Counted from the first letter of the stretch, positions 7,347 through 15,430 are shown. The stretch is DNA of 64,000 nt from JAVJSU01 sp040219275 (GCA_040219275.1 JAVJSU010000007.1:434001-498000), one strand, 5' to 3'. Numbers and translations are program-made. The notes: generated by a model from the letters alone, not told the origin.

Positions 7347-8534
7347 ATGACGATCACACGACATGATATAGATTTTCTCGCTTCACCCACAGGGCAGGCA
7401 TTGCTTGATTCGCTTGTGGATAAAGACCTCTCCGATGCGAACACGTTAAACCTCATTACCCGATTACGCAAAACCTATTCACCTGAACAGGCGAGCGCCG
7501 CCTTAACACAGGCACGCTTGCGTCTGAAAGCGGTGGATAAATTTGGCGATCTGGCAACGCGTTTATTTTTCACTGAGGACGCGTTGCAACAGGCGAGTGA
7601 TCCACTTATTCGTGCTTATCGCGCACAGCAGATGGATTCGGACTGTGTAGTAGATGCCTGCTGTGGCATCGGCGCTGATTCGCTGGCATTCGCACAGGCG
7701 GGACGTTCGGTGCTCGGTCTGGATATTAACCCGATCCGTGTGGAAATTGCGCGACATAATTCGTCTGTAGCAGGACTATCACAGGCGCGTTTTGAAGTGG
7801 CGGATGTTGTTGACGCGGTGCCGTCTGCGGAGTGTGAAACCGTATTTTTTGACCCTGCTCGTCGTGATGGGCGTGGCAACCGCATTTATGATGTGGAACG
7901 GTATTTGCCGCCCCTATCGTTGATTAATGGCTGGCAGAAGAAGCGCGTCATCGTCAAATTGTCGCCGGGGGTTGATCTGGCGCAAATCGAGCCGTATGGC
8001 GGTGGCGTAGAATTCATCAGCGTGAATGGTGATTTAAAAGAAGCGGTTTTGTGGCGGGATGCGGATTGGAAGGGAACGAAAGCAACGCTAATTGCGGATG
8101 GAGAAATTCATCACTGGCGACGCGACTTTGATCCTGACGTTTCGCTTGGTGAGCCGTTGGGCTGGCTGGTTGAGCCGGATGCGGCGTTGATACGTGCGGG
8201 ATTGGTGCAAGACTGTGCGGCGACCATTGACGGGCGGATGCTGGACGCGACGATCGCTTATTTCACGACGGCGACGCAACCTCACTCGGTATGGGTGCGA
8301 GGCTGGCAAATTCTGGATTGGATGCCGTTTAACCTGAAAAAATTGCGTGCGTATTTGCGGGAACGTGATGTGGGGCAGGTGACTGTGAAAAAACGGGGTT
8401 CACCGCTTACGCCGGAAACGCTCATCCCCAAATTAAAGCTCAAAGGGAGCGCGTCGCGCACACTTGTCCTTACACGGTTCGACTCTCAGGCGGTTATTTT
8501 GATCTGTGCGGATTATGAGCCGAGCACAGGATAA
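7347..8534 (+). CDS. class I SAM-dependent methyltransferase with THUMP-like domain
   Basis: A 395-residue protein of the RNA-methylase type. A helical N-terminal part (1-90) precedes a Rossmann-like methyltransferase domain with motif I DACCGIGADSLAFAQAG and acidic end LDINPIRVEIAR (about 97-135). The motif IV region reads FFDPARRDGRGNR (about 170-182), the DPARR signature seen in this THUMP-like methyltransferase family. The C-terminal part (about 300-395) contains the THUMP-like fold with a KKRGSPLTPE segment. The likely substrate is a structured RNA, but position and target cannot be read from sequence. It is the last gene of the operon that begins at 4803, and it faces the DUF4258 gene tail to tail. 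Confidence 0.8.
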   Translation: MTITRHDIDFLASPTGQALLDSLVDKDLSDANTLNLITRLRKTYSPEQASAALTQARLRLKAVDKFGDLATRLFFTEDALQQASDPLIRAYRAQQMDSDCVVDACCGIGADSLAFAQAGRSVLGLDINPIRVEIARHNSSVAGLSQARFEVADVVDAVPSAECETVFFDPARRDGRGNRIYDVERYLPPLSLINGWQKKRVIVKLSPGVDLAQIEPYGGGVEFISVNGDLKEAVLWRDADWKGTKATLIADGEIHHWRRDFDPDVSLGEPLGWLVEPDAALIRAGLVQDCAATIDGRMLDATIAYFTTATQPHSVWVRGWQILDWMPFNLKKLRAYLRERDVGQVTVKKRGSPLTPETLIPKLKLKGSASRTLVLTRFDSQAVILICADYEPSTG

Positions 8535-8548
8535 ATAAGCGTGATGCC

Positions 8549-8860
8549 TTACTTGCGATACTTTGTTTTGCGGCTGTCTTTGTGAAATGCGCGTTCATCG
8601 CGGTAGGCAGTCAACACATGCTGACCACAATCTGAGAGAACGACGGTTGAACCGACGAGGCGATGGTAGCGGTGTGAGCCTTCCAATTCATCTGGGAGGT
8701 CACGGCGGCGGAGTTGGCAGAAAATCACACCTGTACGACGCATACGCCGTCCATATGTGATGATGAAATCTACTTCGTCCTGTGTTAAATTACGTTGTGC
8801 ACATCGCTTCTGGGCATGGGTACTGATTTGCCGTTGTGGGTTGTAACTGTGGGTAAACAT
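8549..8860 (-). CDS. DUF4258 family protein
   Basis: A 103-residue basic protein with the pattern typical of DUF4258: a HAQKRCAQRNLTQDEVDFIITYG opening around residues 15-37 (a His/Arg-rich helix, then a Gly) and a later VLSDCGQHVLTAYR strand pair. Members of this family are small, nuclease-toxin-like proteins of the RelE/BrnT type, sometimes part of toxin-antitoxin pairs, but no antitoxin-like gene is adjacent here. GGAATGAG precedes the ATG. It converges on the methyltransferase gene with 14 bases between stops. The function is unproven. Confidence 0.7.
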   Translation of the reverse strand: MFTHSYNPQRQISTHAQKRCAQRNLTQDEVDFIITYGRRMRRTGVIFCQLRRRDLPDELEGSHRYHRLVGSTVVLSDCGQHVLTAYRDERAFHKDSRKTKYRK

Positions 8861-9074
8861 AATTTCTCATTCCTATCCTTTTCAGCGTTTTGTTATTCAA
8901 TCATTCAATTAATTCATCACTTTGTTTAACTATTAACCTCATTAAACCACAACTATTACCGAATAAGTCTGAAGATTTTCGTAATTTTGTTAATAGCTTC
9001 AGATTCGTGCAAAGTGGTACAATAGAACCAAATTTATTTGTGCAAAACATACATTTATGGAGGAGTACAGCACA

Positions 9075-10634
9075 ATGCTGAAAGACTTTAAGAACGAACC
9101 ACTGACAGATTTCACTTTGCAGGTGAATGTCGAAGCCTTCCAAAGTGCATTAGATACGGTCAAATCAGAAATTGGGCAGACCTACCCGTTGGTGATTAAT
9201 GACGAACGGATCGAACTGGACGAAGTGTTCGCCTCGGTGAATCCCTCGCGTCCCGATGAGGTCGTCGGATTATTCGCCAATGGCAATGCCAAACATGCCG
9301 ATGATGCGATTCAGGCGGCGGCGGAAGCCTTCAAAACGTGGCGTTATGTGGGTGTGGAAGAACGCGCCCGCTACGTGCTCAAGGCGGCGGCAGAAATGCG
9401 ACGACGTAAGCACGAATTTAGCGCGGTGATGGTGCTGGAAGTAGGCAAAAGCTGGGACGAAGCTGATGGTGATACTGCCGAGGCGATTGACTTCCTCGAA
9501 TATTATGCGCGTCAGATGGTGCGTTTAGCGGATAGCAGTGATCAACTTGCGCCAAATCCACCGGAGCAACTTTCACTGGAATATATTCCGTTGGGCGTGG
9601 GGGCAATTATCCCGCCGTGGAATTTCCCGTGTGCGATTGCAACCGGCATGGTCGGTGCGGCGCTGGTTTCCGGCAATACCGCCGTCTTTAAACCCGCTGA
9701 ACAAAGCCCGTGGGTTGCTTATAAAATCTGCGAGCTTTTCTGGGATGCTGGATTACCCAAAGGCGTGCTGAACTTCCTGACCGGACCCGGTGAGGTCGTC
9801 GGGGCGCGGATGGTAGAACATCCACAGGTGCGCTTCGTTTCGTTCACGGGATCACGCGAAGTGGGCACACAAATTTATGAAAAGACCGCACGCATCCAAC
9901 CGGGGCAAAAGTGGCTCAAGCGTGCCATTCTGGAAATGGGCGGTAAAGATGCGGTTGTTGTGGACGAAACCGCCGATCTCGAAGCCGCCGCGCAGGGGAT
10001 TGTCGCCGGCGCGTTTGGCTTTCAGGGGCAGAAATGTAGCGCCGGTAGCCGTGCCATCATCGTAGATTCCGTTTACGATGCGGTGGTTGGTCGGGTTGTT
10101 GAGATTGCCAAGGGTATCAAAATCGGCGCGCCGGATAACGGTCCAAAAGTCTCACTCGGTCCGGTGATTGACCCCGAAGCCATGAAGAAAATTATGGACT
10201 ACGTGGAAATTGGTCAACAGGAGGGCAATTTGCTCCTCGGCGGGCATCGCGTTAATACGGCGGAGAATGGTTATTTCATTGAGCCGACGATTTTTGGTGA
10301 TGTTGCCGGTGATGCGCGTATCGCACAGGAAGAAATTTTCGGTCCCGTGCTGACGTTGATCCGTGCACAGGATTTTGATGATGCGCTAAATATTGCGAAC
10401 AATACCGAGTATGGTCTGACGGGTGCAGTCTATAGCACAGATCGCGCACGGCTAGAAAAAGCACGGCGTGAATATTTCGTCGGTAATCTGTATTTCAACC
10501 GTAAATGCACGGGTGCACTGGTTGGTGTGCATCCCTTCGGCGGGTTTAATATGAGCGGGACGGATAGCAAAGCAGGTGGTCCTGATTATCTGTTGCTGTT
10601 CACACAGGCGAAGAGCATCGCAGAAAAATTGTAG
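9075..10634 (+). CDS. pruA: L-glutamate gamma-semialdehyde (1-pyrroline-5-carboxylate) dehydrogenase
   Basis: An NAD-dependent aldehyde dehydrogenase of about 519 residues that oxidises glutamate semialdehyde, the open form of P5C, to glutamate in proline and arginine catabolism. Its length and sequence fit the stand-alone P5C dehydrogenase type (RocA/PruA-like). Visible features are the PPWNFPCAIA substrate/cofactor segment, FTGSREVG nucleotide-binding loop, the LEMGGKDAV segment with the general-base Glu, and the FQGQKCSAGSR segment with the nucleophilic Cys. An in-frame ATG lies 18 bases upstream, but GGAGGAG at 9059-9065 positions the ribosome on the ATG at 9075. No proline dehydrogenase gene is adjacent. 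A strong terminator follows. Confidence 0.88.
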   Translation: MLKDFKNEPLTDFTLQVNVEAFQSALDTVKSEIGQTYPLVINDERIELDEVFASVNPSRPDEVVGLFANGNAKHADDAIQAAAEAFKTWRYVGVEERARYVLKAAAEMRRRKHEFSAVMVLEVGKSWDEADGDTAEAIDFLEYYARQMVRLADSSDQLAPNPPEQLSLEYIPLGVGAIIPPWNFPCAIATGMVGAALVSGNTAVFKPAEQSPWVAYKICELFWDAGLPKGVLNFLTGPGEVVGARMVEHPQVRFVSFTGSREVGTQIYEKTARIQPGQKWLKRAILEMGGKDAVVVDETADLEAAAQGIVAGAFGFQGQKCSAGSRAIIVDSVYDAVVGRVVEIAKGIKIGAPDNGPKVSLGPVIDPEAMKKIMDYVEIGQQEGNLLLGGHRVNTAENGYFIEPTIFGDVAGDARIAQEEIFGPVLTLIRAQDFDDALNIANNTEYGLTGAVYSTDRARLEKARREYFVGNLYFNRKCTGALVGVHPFGGFNMSGTDSKAGGPDYLLLFTQAKSIAEKL

Positions 10635-10660
10635 TCCCCTGAAAATGCAAGACTAACTAT

Positions 10661-10689
10661 TTTAAGCTGTGGTTAATCTGGCGTATAAT
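10661..10689 (+). promoter_or_regulatory. possible promoter for the phosphoribosyltransferase gene
   Basis: TTTAAG (10661-10666), 17 bases, then TATAAT (10684-10689). The -10 overlaps the left arm of the terminator of the preceding gene, so RNA from this promoter would lack that arm and escape termination. The -35 is weak. Confidence 0.4.
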
Positions 10690-10739
10690 GGGTGGCGGTG
10701 GTTTAGGTGATAAATGACCGCCACCCATTTTCTATTTTT
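10687..10739 (+). terminator. terminator after P5C dehydrogenase
   Basis: A perfect 13-bp inverted repeat (10687-10699 with 10717-10729, arm AATGGGTGGCGGT) is followed by a T-rich run ending in TATTTTT. Confidence 0.88.
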
Positions 10740-10780
10740 GTAGGCTTAGGTTGATATTCATTGTCAGTTAGGTAGGCTTT

Positions 10781-11317
10781 ATGGCAAATCCCAAAGGGTT
10801 GCGGCGGCACGAAATGCTCACATGGGACGATGTGGATAAACTGATTGACTTACTTGCACCACAACTCATCGGGTTAGGTGGGTTTGATGCGATGGTGATG
10901 ATTACGCGCGGCGGTGTTGTACCGGGCGGATTGTTGGCGGAAGCGTTGAATATCCGGCATGTGCTGACCGCGGCGGTAGATTTTCCCGCAGATGAGGAAG
11001 CGCCTTTGATGTCCTGGCCGTCTTTCTTGCAATTTCCTGTGCCGGAATTACTGATGAATCGGCAAACGTTGATTATTGATGATGTGTGGGGTAGTGGGCG
11101 AACCAGCACGGCTGTGCGTGGACGTGTGGAAGCGGCAGGCGCGACACCGTATACTTGCGTGCTTCATTTTAACCCCTATCGGTCTTTGTTTAGCAAAGCC
11201 GAGCCAGATTTTTACGCGGCGATTACCGATGCGTATGTAATTTATCCATGGGAAGTGGATCGTGGGTTGAAGGGTCTGGGCTTGCGGACACCCTCGCCCG
11301 AACCGGAGATAAATTAG
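10781..11317 (+). CDS. type I phosphoribosyltransferase
   Basis: A 178-residue phosphoribosyltransferase of the xanthine/hypoxanthine-type fold. The PRPP-binding loop LIIDDVWGSGRTS (about residues 95-107) has the two acidic residues and small residues characteristic of the family, and ITRGGVVPGGLLAEAL (about 42-57) is the usual pyrophosphate-loop helix start. These enzymes transfer ribose-5-phosphate from PRPP to a base; the base specificity lies in the C-terminal hood, which is not diagnostic here. It has probably its own promoter and stands alone between P5C dehydrogenase and the PadR regulator. Confidence 0.82.
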   Translation: MANPKGLRRHEMLTWDDVDKLIDLLAPQLIGLGGFDAMVMITRGGVVPGGLLAEALNIRHVLTAAVDFPADEEAPLMSWPSFLQFPVPELLMNRQTLIIDDVWGSGRTSTAVRGRVEAAGATPYTCVLHFNPYRSLFSKAEPDFYAAITDAYVIYPWEVDRGLKGLGLRTPSPEPEIN

Positions 11318-11533
11318 CGTCTAAATAACACCTGTTCGATTTTCTCACTTTTCTGATATAATAATATTAGAGATGGATACATATTCTGTAAGGTAACGCT
11401 ATTTAGCCATAGTTTTTTTAGGGGTTCAAGGCGTTGAAATTCTTACCCAAACCAAACGTGTCTATATCTTGATGGTTATATCGTACACAGATATACTCGC
11501 AAGAATACGCAGTTTAATGGGTTCTGGTAACGA

Positions 11534-12043
11534 ATGTCACACAAATACCTTGTCCTCGGTCTTCTAGCAGACCAACCCATGACGGGTTACGACATCAAAA
11601 AGCATGTCGAAACCAGCCTGAGTGCGGTGACCACTGTTAGCTATGGCACCCTATACCCTACATTGCATAAGTTGTTGCGAGAAGAGGCTGTAGAGGTGCA
11701 AGAGGTTCCCCAGAAAAATCGTCCTTCCAAGAAGGTGTATCACATTACCCGTAAGGGACAGAACGAATTGGCGGATTGGCTAAAAACGCCAACTGCGGCA
11801 GATCATCTTAAGCGAGAGTTTTTGCTAAAGGTGTATTTTGCCAAAGATTTGCCAGCCAATGACTTAAGAGCAATGGTTATTCAGCGACGTAAAGAAGTTG
11901 AAACGTTGCTACAGACCTTGCGTGAGGAGAAGGATAAGGACAGTAATCCGTGGCATAAGCAAGTGATGGATTACACCTTGTCGATGTGTATGGCGGAAAT
12001 TGATTGGCTAGACCAGTTAGAGTCTAAACTAAATGTTGCTTAA
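11534..12043 (+). CDS. PadR family transcriptional regulator
   Basis: A 169-residue regulator. The N-terminal winged-helix DNA-binding domain (residues 1-80) has the PadR pattern: VLGLLADQPMTGYDIKK, then SYGTLYPTLHKLL, then a VYHITRKGQNELADWL wing. The C-terminal half (about 90-169) is a helical dimerisation domain of the PadR_C/Vir type. PadR proteins generally repress genes in response to small aromatic or toxic compounds. The effector is unknown and no obvious target gene is adjacent, although the S1 gene starts 94 bases downstream. The ATG lies in a 215-base gap that also holds a TATAAT-like element at 11357-11362. Confidence 0.9.
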   Translation: MSHKYLVLGLLADQPMTGYDIKKHVETSLSAVTTVSYGTLYPTLHKLLREEAVEVQEVPQKNRPSKKVYHITRKGQNELADWLKTPTAADHLKREFLLKVYFAKDLPANDLRAMVIQRRKEVETLLQTLREEKDKDSNPWHKQVMDYTLSMCMAEIDWLDQLESKLNVA

Positions 12044-12084
12044 GTAAGGCTTTTAACATACACATCATCTGAAGGAAAGGAGAA

Positions 12085-12125
12085 GGCGCAAGCAGTTACC
12101 TAAGACGTAAATCTGCGCCCTTTTT
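12085..12125 (+). terminator. terminator/attenuator-like hairpin just before the first S1 gene
   Basis: GGCGCA (12085-12090) pairs with TGCGCC (12114-12119), followed by CTTTTT. It ends 12 bases before the S1 start codon. A strong purine-rich SD-like stretch (GAAGGAAAGGAGAA, 12071-12084) lies immediately upstream of the stem, 50 or so bases from the ATG. It may end the padR transcript or act as a control element for the S1 gene. Confidence 0.6.
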
Positions 12126-12136
12126 GCATTTATTTT

Positions 12137-13507
12137 ATGAGCACAAACACGGATGGCGAGATGGAAATGGGTGAGGTATCGGAATTCGAGCGGTTATTAG
12201 ATAGCCCCGAATATAATCCGACATTGCCGCGACGGGGTGAAATCCGTAATGCGGTCATATTGGAAGTGAAAGATCGAGAGGTCATTGTGGATTTGAATGC
12301 CAAGCAAGATGGCATCGTCCGCTCTGAAGACCTTGAAAGACTTGATGACGAATATCGTGACAGTTTACGTGTCGGCGATGATGTTCCCGTATACGTTTTA
12401 AACCCGCGCGATCAGGACGATAACTTAATCGTTTCGATCAACATGGGTTTGCAACGTTATGACTGGGAACGCGCCCACGAACTGTTGAAATCTGAAGATG
12501 TTGACCGTGTGCGCGTCACCGGCAACAATCGTGGTGGTATTCTGGTGAAGTGGCGTAGGCTTGAAGGTTTCATTCCTAGCTCTCACCTGACCTCCGCTAG
12601 CCCCTCCTCAGACCGGCGTGAAGCCTGGAATGAGTTGATGGGTGATGAACTGGTCGTGAAGGTGATTGAAGTCGATCAAGATCGTCGTCGCCTGATCTTT
12701 AGTGAGCGAGAAGCGCAACGTGAATGGCGCGCCCAACAAAAAGCACGTCTGCTGGCTGAATTGGCAGAAGGTGATGTGGTGAAGGGTACGGTCACCGGCT
12801 TACGTGACTTCGGTGCATTCGTGAACCTTGGTGGCGCAGATGGCTTGATCCATGTCAGTGAATTGGCGTGGCATCGTGTCGATCATCCGCGTGATGTCCT
12901 TAACGTGGGCGACGAAATCGACGTGTATATCTTGAACCTTGACCGCGAATCCAATCGTATTGCGCTCAGTCGTAAGCGCCTCCTGCGTGATCCGTGGGAA
13001 GATGCGTCCGAGCGTTATCACGAAGGACAATTGGTCGAAGGTACAGTTACCAATGTGGTGGACTTCGGTGCGTTCGTCGCGCTGGATAACGGGCTTGAAG
13101 GTCTGCTCCATCTGAGCGAAATGGGTGATGGTTCCCTCAAAGAGCCGCATTCATACGTGCAGAAGGGTGATCGCCTGAGCTTAAGAATCAGCCACCTTGA
13201 ACCGGAAAAACGCCGCGTCGGGTTTACCCAACGCTGGGGTACAGAAGCCGGTGAAGAGGGCGAAGAAGGTGCTCCTCCAGCACAAGCCGATGCACCTGAG
13301 GGTGACGCGCCTGTAGCCGAAGCACAAGACACGCCTGTTGCGGAGGTTGTTGAAGAAACTGCCGAAGCTGTTGAAGAAACAGAAGAAACAGTTGAAGCGA
13401 CCGCTGAAGTCGAAGATGCGCCTGTTGCAGAAGCAGAAGTTGAAGAAGCCCCTGCGGCAGTCGATGAAGCTGACAATACCGACGAAGAAGAAAAACCCGA
13501 AGCATAA
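12137..13507 (+). CDS. rpsA: ribosomal protein S1-like protein with four S1 domains (first paralogue)
   Basis: A 456-residue protein with four S1 (OB-fold) RNA-binding domains at about 34-100, 118-195, 213-283 and 298-370. The third and fourth have the clearest motifs, with FGAFV and GLIHVSELAW / GLEGLLHLSEM. S1 proteins sit on the 30S subunit and help initiation on structured mRNAs. The last 85 residues are a low-complexity tail of Glu, Ala, Val and Pro. The ATG at 12137 has no Shine-Dalgarno just before it, lying 12 bases after a terminator-like hairpin; in-frame ATGs at 12161 and 12167 are alternatives. A close paralogue follows at 13874. Confidence 0.85.
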   Translation: MSTNTDGEMEMGEVSEFERLLDSPEYNPTLPRRGEIRNAVILEVKDREVIVDLNAKQDGIVRSEDLERLDDEYRDSLRVGDDVPVYVLNPRDQDDNLIVSINMGLQRYDWERAHELLKSEDVDRVRVTGNNRGGILVKWRRLEGFIPSSHLTSASPSSDRREAWNELMGDELVVKVIEVDQDRRRLIFSEREAQREWRAQQKARLLAELAEGDVVKGTVTGLRDFGAFVNLGGADGLIHVSELAWHRVDHPRDVLNVGDEIDVYILNLDRESNRIALSRKRLLRDPWEDASERYHEGQLVEGTVTNVVDFGAFVALDNGLEGLLHLSEMGDGSLKEPHSYVQKGDRLSLRISHLEPEKRRVGFTQRWGTEAGEEGEEGAPPAQADAPEGDAPVAEAQDTPVAEVVEETAEAVEETEETVEATAEVEDAPVAEAEVEEAPAAVDEADNTDEEEKPEA

Positions 13508-13609
13508 TCTTTTGGTGGCGGTCATTGTCATAATTGATGAACCTCAATGACGATGTGGATTAGTTCTTAATCCACATCCGTATTAATTCCCCAACAAAAT
13601 TATTAATCT

Positions 13610-13656
13610 GATTGTCAACTTTTGACAAAAGTCATCTGTAAGCGTTGTTGACAATC
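13610..13656. repeat. inverted repeats overlapping the -35, candidate operator
   Basis: GATTGTCAAC at 13610-13619 and GTTGACAATC at 13647-13656 are exact reverse complements, and TTGTCAA/TTGACAA (13612-13618 and 13622-13628) makes a second palindrome with a 3-base centre. The right copy contains the -35 box, so a bound protein would block RNA polymerase. Confidence 0.5.
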
Positions 13657-13676
13657 GGATTCTTCATAAGTATAAT
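13648..13676 (+). promoter_or_regulatory. consensus sigma70 promoter of the second S1 gene
   Basis: TTGACA (13648-13653), 17 bases, TATAAT (13671-13676): both hexamers match the sigma70 consensus exactly with the optimal spacing. It would give a leader of nearly 190 nt before the start codon at 13874. Confidence 0.9.
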
Positions 13677-13702
13677 CCTTCACGATCTTATGGGAGGGAA
13701 AA

Positions 13703-13817
13703 GGCATCAACCTGACGCAGGTTGCCATGCTTATTAAAACAGGTGTTATTCATCTTTCTTCACAACAATTTAGATGATACGCTCGGCAACCCGCTACAGA
13801 AGGGTTGACCGGGCTTT
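13703..13817 (+). promoter_or_regulatory. structured leader of the second S1 gene
   Basis: Hairpin 1 (13703-13726) is AACCTG/CAGGTT with a 3-nt loop, extended by GGC/GCC. Hairpin 2 pairs 13781-13792 with 13802-13814 (12 bp with one bulge and one wobble) and is followed by TTTAATTTT, like a weak terminator. This could be an attenuator or a protein-binding leader controlling S1 synthesis; no known riboswitch class is matched. Confidence 0.45.
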
Positions 13818-13873
13818 AATTTTGCATTTCCCCAAAGATCTATACGTACGCTTTAATACGTGGGGAGCAGAAA

Positions 13874-15130
13874 ATGCTACATACTGAAGAGCCATCGGTG
13901 AAAGAATTTACCGATGAATTAGATTTTGCCTCGCTTCTGGACGATTTTTTCGCCGAACAGGAGAGGCTCGAACGGGGTGATACGGTGCTTGGCACTGTGT
14001 TGTCTGTAGATACACAGGGTTTGATCGTTGGACTTGATTCACAACGTGATGGTTTTGTCTCTCGCCGTGATATTGAACGCTTAGGTGTTCAGCCGGAGAG
14101 CTTCAACGTTGGTGATGAGATTGATGTCACCGTTGCCCGTATGGAAGATGAAGACGGCAACCTCGTGCTGTCTGTTGCACAAGCCGCACAAAGCGAAGAT
14201 TGGCGACGTGCAGAAGACCTCGTTGAAACCGATGAAACATGGAACGGTGAAGTCGCTGACGCGAATCGCGGCGGTTTGATCTTGCTGTTTGGTAACTTGC
14301 GCGGATTTATCCCTGCAAGCCATGTCGCCGATTTACCGCGTGGTTTGAACGAAGAAGAACGTAAACAACATCTCTATCGCCTCGTCGGTAAAATGATTGA
14401 CGTTAAGGTGATTGAGGTTAATCGTAAGCGTCGTCGTCTGGTCTTTAGCCAGCGCGAAGCCCTGCGTGAAACCCGTGATGCACGTAAAGAACTGCTTCTC
14501 GATGAGCTTAAAGAGGGTGAAGTTCGTAAGGGCGTGGTCAGTGGTTTGCGCGATTTCGGCGCATTCGTCGATCTTGGTGGCGCAGATGGTCTGATCCACA
14601 TTTCAGAATTGGCGTGGCATCGTGTGAAGCACCCGAACGAAGTCGTCAATGTGGGCGATGAAGTTGATGTGTACATCCTGCGCCTCGATAGTGACGGCAA
14701 GCGCATTGGCTTAAGCCTGAAGCGCCTACAGCCCAATCCTTGGGACGTGGTTGAAGAAATGTATCATGTCGGTCAGTTGATCGAAGGTGTGGTCTCCCGT
14801 ACCGCCCAATTTGGTGCATTCGTGAGCCTCGAACCGGGTATCGAAGCGTTGCTCCATGTCAGCCAGATTTCCGAAGAACCCCCGTCAGATGCTTCACTCG
14901 TTATCGGTGAAGGTCAGCGGTTGTTGATGCGCGTCATCAGCATTGAGCCGGATCAACAACGTCTCGGCTTGAGCTTGAAGGAAGTCACCGAAGAGGAAAT
15001 GTCCCGCTGGGAAGCCCAACGTGAAGAGCAACGAATCGCAGACGCAGAAGCTGAACTTGCCGCTGAAGAAGCCGAAGATGCTTTTGAGGATGAAGAAACC
15101 GTTGAGGATGTAACCCTAGCCGAAGCATAG
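13874..15130 (+). CDS. ribosomal protein S1-like protein with four S1 domains (second paralogue)
   Basis: A 418-residue paralogue of the preceding S1 protein with the same architecture: S1 domains at about 35-105, 120-200, 215-285 and 300-372, then a shorter acidic Glu/Ala tail. The third domain (LRDFGAFVDLGGADGLIHISELAWHRV region) is almost identical to its neighbour, pointing to duplication. GGGGAG at 13862-13867 precedes the ATG. It has its own consensus promoter and a long structured leader, so it can be expressed independently of the first copy. Which copy is the ribosomal S1 and which is a specialised mRNA binder cannot be decided from sequence. Confidence 0.85.
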   Translation: MLHTEEPSVKEFTDELDFASLLDDFFAEQERLERGDTVLGTVLSVDTQGLIVGLDSQRDGFVSRRDIERLGVQPESFNVGDEIDVTVARMEDEDGNLVLSVAQAAQSEDWRRAEDLVETDETWNGEVADANRGGLILLFGNLRGFIPASHVADLPRGLNEEERKQHLYRLVGKMIDVKVIEVNRKRRRLVFSQREALRETRDARKELLLDELKEGEVRKGVVSGLRDFGAFVDLGGADGLIHISELAWHRVKHPNEVVNVGDEVDVYILRLDSDGKRIGLSLKRLQPNPWDVVEEMYHVGQLIEGVVSRTAQFGAFVSLEPGIEALLHVSQISEEPPSDASLVIGEGQRLLMRVISIEPDQQRLGLSLKEVTEEEMSRWEAQREEQRIADAEAELAAEEAEDAFEDEETVEDVTLAEA

Positions 15131-15229
15131 GGTTTATGGTAAAATAATTCGTAATATGGGTAGGATATACAGTGCATTTTTCGCCTCTGCCCGTCAAAAA
15201 ATCGAACCGGAAGGGGGTGAGAGAAACTT

Positions 15230-15430
15230 ATGGCATCTGTAAGACTTAAACCAAATGAATCGCAGGAAGCACTTCTGCGCCGTTTTCGTAAGCGTGTGAC
15301 CAATGCCGGTATCTTGAGTACCGTCCGCCGCAAACGCTGGCACATTTCCAAAAGCGAATTGCGTCGTATTGAGAAAAAGAAAGCAATCCGCCGCTCACGC
15401 CGCCGTCAACGTAAGGTTACAGTGCGTTAG
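15230..15430 (+). CDS. rpsU: 30S ribosomal protein S21
   Basis: A 66-residue, very basic protein with the S21 pattern: KPNESQEALLRRFRKRV near the N-terminus, then a KxxIRRSRRRQRK-type arginine-rich end. S21 lies near the anti-Shine-Dalgarno of 16S rRNA and helps initiation. A strong GGAAGGGGGTGAG ribosome-binding region precedes the ATG. It sits between S1 and IF-1 genes, so this block gathers initiation-related functions. A hairpin terminator follows. Confidence 0.92.
   Translation: MASVRLKPNESQEALLRRFRKRVTNAGILSTVRRKRWHISKSELRRIEKKKAIRRSRRRQRKVTVR

Larger units (their letters stand above)
13508..13873 (+). promoter_or_regulatory. intergenic control region between the two S1 genes (366 bp)
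   Basis: No open frame of note. From left to right it holds a hairpin (11-bp arms 13552-13562 and 13568-13578, no T-run), a pair of exact 10-bp inverted repeats (13610-13619 and 13647-13656), a consensus sigma70 promoter (13648-13676) and two leader hairpins (13703-13726 and 13781-13814) before the second S1 gene. Confidence 0.7.

Noticed and set aside
13181..13547. Several Ser/Phe/Leu-rich minus-strand frames opposite the first S1 tail
   Set aside because: They mirror the repetitive Glu/Ala codons of the S1 tail and contain no recognisable motif.
13771..13814. Resemblance to a SAM-I riboswitch core (GATGA followed by CGGCAACC)
   Set aside because: The other conserved stems, the kink-turn and the GGUGC-type elements of SAM-I are absent, and the downstream gene is S1, not a sulfur gene.
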